Assembly (NCBI GenBank): GCA_030737875.1
Contig: CM060910.1
Coordinates: 68,332,501 to 68,396,500, forward strand
Direction of reading: 5' to 3'
DNA: 64,000 nucleotides
From: Allium sativum
Taxonomy: Eukaryota > Streptophyta > Magnoliopsida > Asparagales > Amaryllidaceae
The notes below the pieces were generated by a model that worked only from the letters and a program-made list of their open reading frames with translations, was not told the DNA's origin and did no database searches. The number at the start of each line of letters is the position of its first letter. The stretch's first letter is position 1. Of the stretch, positions 60,492 to 64,000 are shown in pieces. Position numbers and translations under genes: made by a program.

Positions 60492-63360
60492 TTAGTGTTG
60501 TTACTCTTCATGTTAGGTTAGGTCATCCTTCTTTTAACAAAATGAAATGTATTCAAAATCTTTATCAGGCAGAATACTTAAGGATTTTACTTGTGAAGCA
60601 TGTGTGTTAGGAAAACATCATAAATTTCCTTTTTCTCATTCTGATACATATGCTGAATTCCCATTTGATTTAGTACATATTGATTTATGGGGAAAGTATC
60701 ATATACTAGCCTTATGTGGTGAATCTTATTTTTTGTCTATTCTTGATGATCACACAAGAAACACTTGGACATATCTACTTCACTCTAAAGTTCAAGTAGC
60801 CTCTGTTATTAAAGATTTCATTGAATATGTCTTAACTCAATTTGAAAAGAAAGTTAAAGTTGTCAGATCAGACAATGGCACTGAGATACAAGAATCTTGT
60901 AGAAATTTGTTTGCATCAAAAGGAATAGTTCACCAAAGATCTATACCAGGAAATCCACGGCAGAATGGTAGAGTTGAAAGAAAGCACAGACATTTGGTTG
61001 AAATAGCAAGAACAATTAGAATTCATGTAGGTATGCCATATAAATTTTGGGTGATTGTCTCTTGGTTGCTACTTACCTTATAAATTTGATGCCTAGTTCA
61101 GTTTTGGATTGGAAAACACCTTATGAATTGCTAATGAGTAGAACATTTGATTGTGAATATCTTCGAGTCACTGGTTATTTATGTTTTTCTTTTCAAAAAC
61201 CACATGATAAGTTTGCTGAGAAGGCTAAGAAATGTGTTTTAATTGGATATCCTTATGCACAAAAAGGATATAAATTGTATGATATAGAAACACATAAAAT
61301 TCTATTCAGCAGAGATGTTCATTTTGTTGAGAATGTTTTTCCTTTTATCAGTAAATCATATTTTGTTCATAGTAATGATTCTTCAACTGGAACTTCAGTT
61401 TTAGTTAATCCAGCCTTAGATCAGAGTGATCTTGTATTTCAGAATTCAAATGATAATACAGATGGTCAAAATGAACCAGCGTTAATACCTTCTGATGTTT
61501 CTAATGACACAAATACTTCTCATAATGAAGATCAGTCATTACATGTTTCTTCCACAAGTGATGTTTCTCCTGCTCAATTATTACCCGCTAGAAATTCTTC
61601 CAAAGCTTGTCAAATACCAAAGAAATTTAGTGACTATGTTACTGGAAAGCTTCCTACTAGACAAGTAAATAAATCAATTTCATTTAATGGATTCAGTGAG
61701 TCATCTTTTTATCAACTTAATGACACTGAGTTGCACAGCTTAGCAAATGTGTTTTCTTCTTTTGAACCATATTCTTATAATCAAGCCAAGTCGTTTCCAG
61801 AATGGGTAAATGCTATGAAAAAAGAATTCGATGCTTTAGAACAAAATGATACTTGGCAGCTTGTTCAAATTCCTTCTGGTAAAAAACCTATTGCTTTCAA
61901 ATGGGTTTTTAAAACAAAATTCAAGCCAAATGGTGAAGTAGAGAGATATAAAGCAAGGCTAGTTGCAAGAGGAAATAGACAAATTTCTGGTAAGGATTAT
62001 AAACATACTTTTAGTCCTGTTGCTAAACTTACAACAGTTCGAATTGTGCTAGTTGTGGCTGTAGTTAGAAATTGGTCAATACAACAATTGGACATTAATA
62101 ATGCATTTCTGCATGGTTATCTTCAAGAATAGGTATATATTCATCCTCCTGCAGGCTATGATAAAGCACACTCAGGACAAGTTTGTAAATTGAAGAAATC
62201 CATTTATGGTTTGAAGCAAGCTTCTAGATGCTGGAATCAAGAGTTAAGTAAGTTTTTAATAACATGGGGTTTTGTTCAATCAAAACAGGATTATTCTATG
62301 TTTCGTTTTAGAAGAGTCAATGATTTTGTTGTGCTAGTTTCTTATGTTGATGATTTGCTTGTCACTGGAAATAATTCTTCTATCATTGATATACTTTAAG
62401 CTGATCTTCATAAAGCATTCACAATCAAAGATTTAGGAGATATCAAGTATTTCCTTGGAATTGAAGTCTCAAGATCAAGATCTGGAATTTTTTTTTAAAT
62501 CTAAGAAAGTATATTCTTGATTTACTTCGAGACTATAAACTGAAGGACTATAAATCAACAAGCTTTCCAATGCAGAAGGGTTTGAACCTTAGTAATTTTG
62601 AAGGAGATCTTCTATTAGATCCTGAAATGTATAGGAGAATGATTGGTAAACTTTTATATTTAAATATGACAAGACCAGATATATATCTTTTGATGTTCAA
62701 CAATTAAGTCAGTTTCTTCAATCTCCTCGAGTTCCTCATCTCAATGCAGCATTGTACATATTGAGATATTTAAAGGGTTCGATGAATTTGGGATTATCAT
62801 TTCTAGCAAAATTTGATCTAATTCTTAATGCATAATGTGATGCAGATTGGGGAATGTGTCCCGATTCAGGTAAATCACTATCTGGTTATTGCATATTTCT
62901 TGGAAATGCTTTAATATCATGGAAAACAAAGAAGCAAAATTAAAGGTTGTTTCTAAGAGTAGCACTAAAATAGAATATAGAACTATGAGTTATGCAACTA
63001 GTGAAGTGGTATGGATTGAAGGTATATTGTCAGATTTAGGTGTGATTGTTTCAACTCCTATTGTTCTTCACTATGATAATATGTCAGCCGTGCACATAGC
63101 CCAGGACCCCTGATTTCATGAAAAAACTAAGCACATGAGGACTAAACATCATAAGCTAGATGTTCATTATGTACGAGGAAACATACAACCAGGTTTTTTG
63201 GTTACAAAGTATGTGAAGTCTGGTTTGCAATTGGCAGATGTGATGACCAAGCCGTTAGGGTCTGATCAACATAAAGCTTTAATACACAAGCTTGGAATGG
63301 TTTCTCTTTTCTCATGTCAAGAATTTCCTTCTTCTATGCAGACCATTCTTGAGGAGGGGG

Positions 63361-63568
63361 TGTAAAGTTAATAATCTGAGATGTTTCATTCAGTAGTGCT
63401 TGTATTTCATATTGTATTCGGTTTTCTATTGTATTTGTATTTTGTATTTTGTTGTTTAAATGGGCTGGACTATAAAAGCCCACTTGTTTGTATAAATACT
63501 AAATACTTTGTATCGGTTTGGTAGCTTGAATATAAAAACATTTTACTTTGACTAAAGCTCTCTTCTCA
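63361..63568 (+). repeat. Copia-4B 3' LTR
   Basis: This ~208-bp LTR starts TGTAAAGTTAAT and ends at the CTATA duplication. It shows the empty Helitron target. Confidence 0.94.
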
Positions 63569-63962
63569 CTATATAATTGAGCTAAACTTATGAAGTTCAG
63601 CTCCAATACATGCCTAACTTGTTTGAGTACTCAAATAGGCTTTTATTGGAAGTGGCGGTTCAAACTGATCAGTTGGCCATTGTAAAATACTGTAAAAATA
63701 CTGATAATGATAATGTTATACTATGAAAAATTGTATGAAAACTCTGAAGTTGCTCACAGGATGTCATAAAAATTGAAACTAAAAATGGGGAAAATAAACT
63801 TAAGATTAAGATTAAGATGCAGTTTGGCTAACTCTGCAGAATATTAGTAACACAAAATCTGAATCATAATGAATGTTTCCGAACAGTGAAAATCAATTCG
63901 ACTCTCCTGCTATTAGCAATGTGTCTGAAAATTTAAGCATTAGATCATCACATGAAACCCAG
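63569..63962 (+). repeat. Duplicated locus, copy B, probable ARF intron
   Basis: This is the counterpart of 15506-15899. It ends with the acceptor-like CCCAG at 63958-63962, directly before the ARF exon. Confidence 0.55.
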
Positions 63963-64000
63963 AGCCGACAAACTAGAAGCTGCAATAAGGTGCACATGAA
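63963..64000 (+). CDS. ARF PB1-domain exon, partial at window edge (copy B)
   Basis: The last 38 bases encode SRQTRSCNKVHM, the start of the same ARF1/ARF2-type PB1 exon seen in copy A. The codon that is TGA in copy A is CGA here, so the visible part is open. The exon runs off the window. Whether copy B is a working ARF gene or another decayed fragment cannot be judged from these codons; I see no upstream B3 exons. Confidence 0.7.

Larger units (their letters stand above)
47785..63365 (+). pseudogene. Copia-4B gag-pol, broken and interrupted
   Basis: The gag starts at ATG 47785 and is closed by TAG at 48241. Later pieces cover the zinc-knuckle region (about 48630-48680), the protease (DTGATDHV near 49021) and the gag-pre-integrase region (49330-49794). 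After the 10.7-kb insertion they continue with integrase (60492-61080, with VERKHRHL intact), reverse transcriptase (YVDDLLVTG near 62344) and RNase H (62880-63365). Private lesions include a 1-base deletion near 61050 and TAG at 62130. Shared lesions with copy A include TAA after IPSF (about 49197), the frameshift at about 62940 and TGA after AQDP (63111). It is non-functional. Confidence 0.92.
45707..63568 (+). mobile_element. Copia-4B: degenerate Ty1/copia, doubly interrupted
   Basis: This is the duplicate of Copia-4A, with the same CTATA duplication (45702-45706 and 63569-63573). The left LTR is 45707-47694 (split by a Helitron); the right LTR is 63361-63568. The primer site TGGTATTGGAGCC starts at 47695. 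It is further enlarged by a giant-LTR element at 49795-60491 and contains a 342-bp tandem duplication next to that insertion. The total span is 17.9 kb, of which about 5 kb is Copia. Confidence 0.94.

Noticed and set aside
49791..60496. Clean target-site duplication for the giant-LTR element
   Set aside because: Only TAG is shared by the two flanks and the 5' LTR end is missing, so no true duplication can be claimed.

Overview
This window looks like nuclear DNA of a flowering plant, most likely a eudicot. It is AT-rich, has no bacterial-style operons, and consists mostly of nested retrotransposons with canonical plant primer-binding sites. The only host gene I can recognise is the C-terminal PB1 exon of an AUXIN RESPONSE FACTOR (ARF) of the ARF1/ARF2 type. 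I cannot name the species. No rRNA, standard tRNA or CRISPR locus was seen.

Layout. 1-467: pyrimidine-rich DNA without a convincing gene. 468-15963: copy A of a large duplicated block. It holds an intact, young Copia element on the minus strand (Copia-1, 1948-8229, TSD GTTAT), then a degenerate Copia element (Copia-4A, 8736-15505, TSD CTATA) whose left LTR is split by a Helitron (8792-10542), then the first half of the ARF exon. 15964-21726: a 5.76-kb solo LTR (TSD AGTAG) that splits the ARF PB1 exon, which resumes at 21732. 21923-25060: degenerate spacer with a microsatellite and a 100-bp hairpin. 25061-27886: a non-autonomous CACTA transposon (TSD CAT). 28953-34814: an intact Copia (Copia-2, TSD CCACA). 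35453-40870: a broken Copia (Copia-3, TSD TAACA). 40871-43790: spacer with a tRNA-derived SINE and a foldback-type element. 43790-64000: copy B of the duplicated block. It contains the same Copia (Copia-4B, 45707-63568, same CTATA TSD) with the same Helitron, further split by a non-autonomous LTR element with giant LTRs (49795-60491). It ends at the window edge in a second copy of the ARF exon.

History, from shared and private insertions plus rough hand-counted divergence. Copia-4 inserted first. The Helitron jumped into its LTR, and the element had already picked up stop codons and a frameshift. The locus was then duplicated (copies about 4% diverged). Copia-3 (LTRs about 2.5% diverged), Copia-2 (about 0.7%) and Copia-1 (about 0.4%) came later. 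Shorter fragments of the same locus at 23255-23445, 28700-28952 with 34815-35452, and 42170-42480 suggest an older local array.

The window therefore records repeated duplication and transposon invasion of an ARF locus. Points most worth following up are Copia-1's lack of a tRNA-type primer-binding site, with a perfect 14-nt self-complement instead; the ARF exon cut by a giant solo LTR; a ~120-bp conserved segment present four times; the 100-bp hairpin; and the giant-LTR non-autonomous element.
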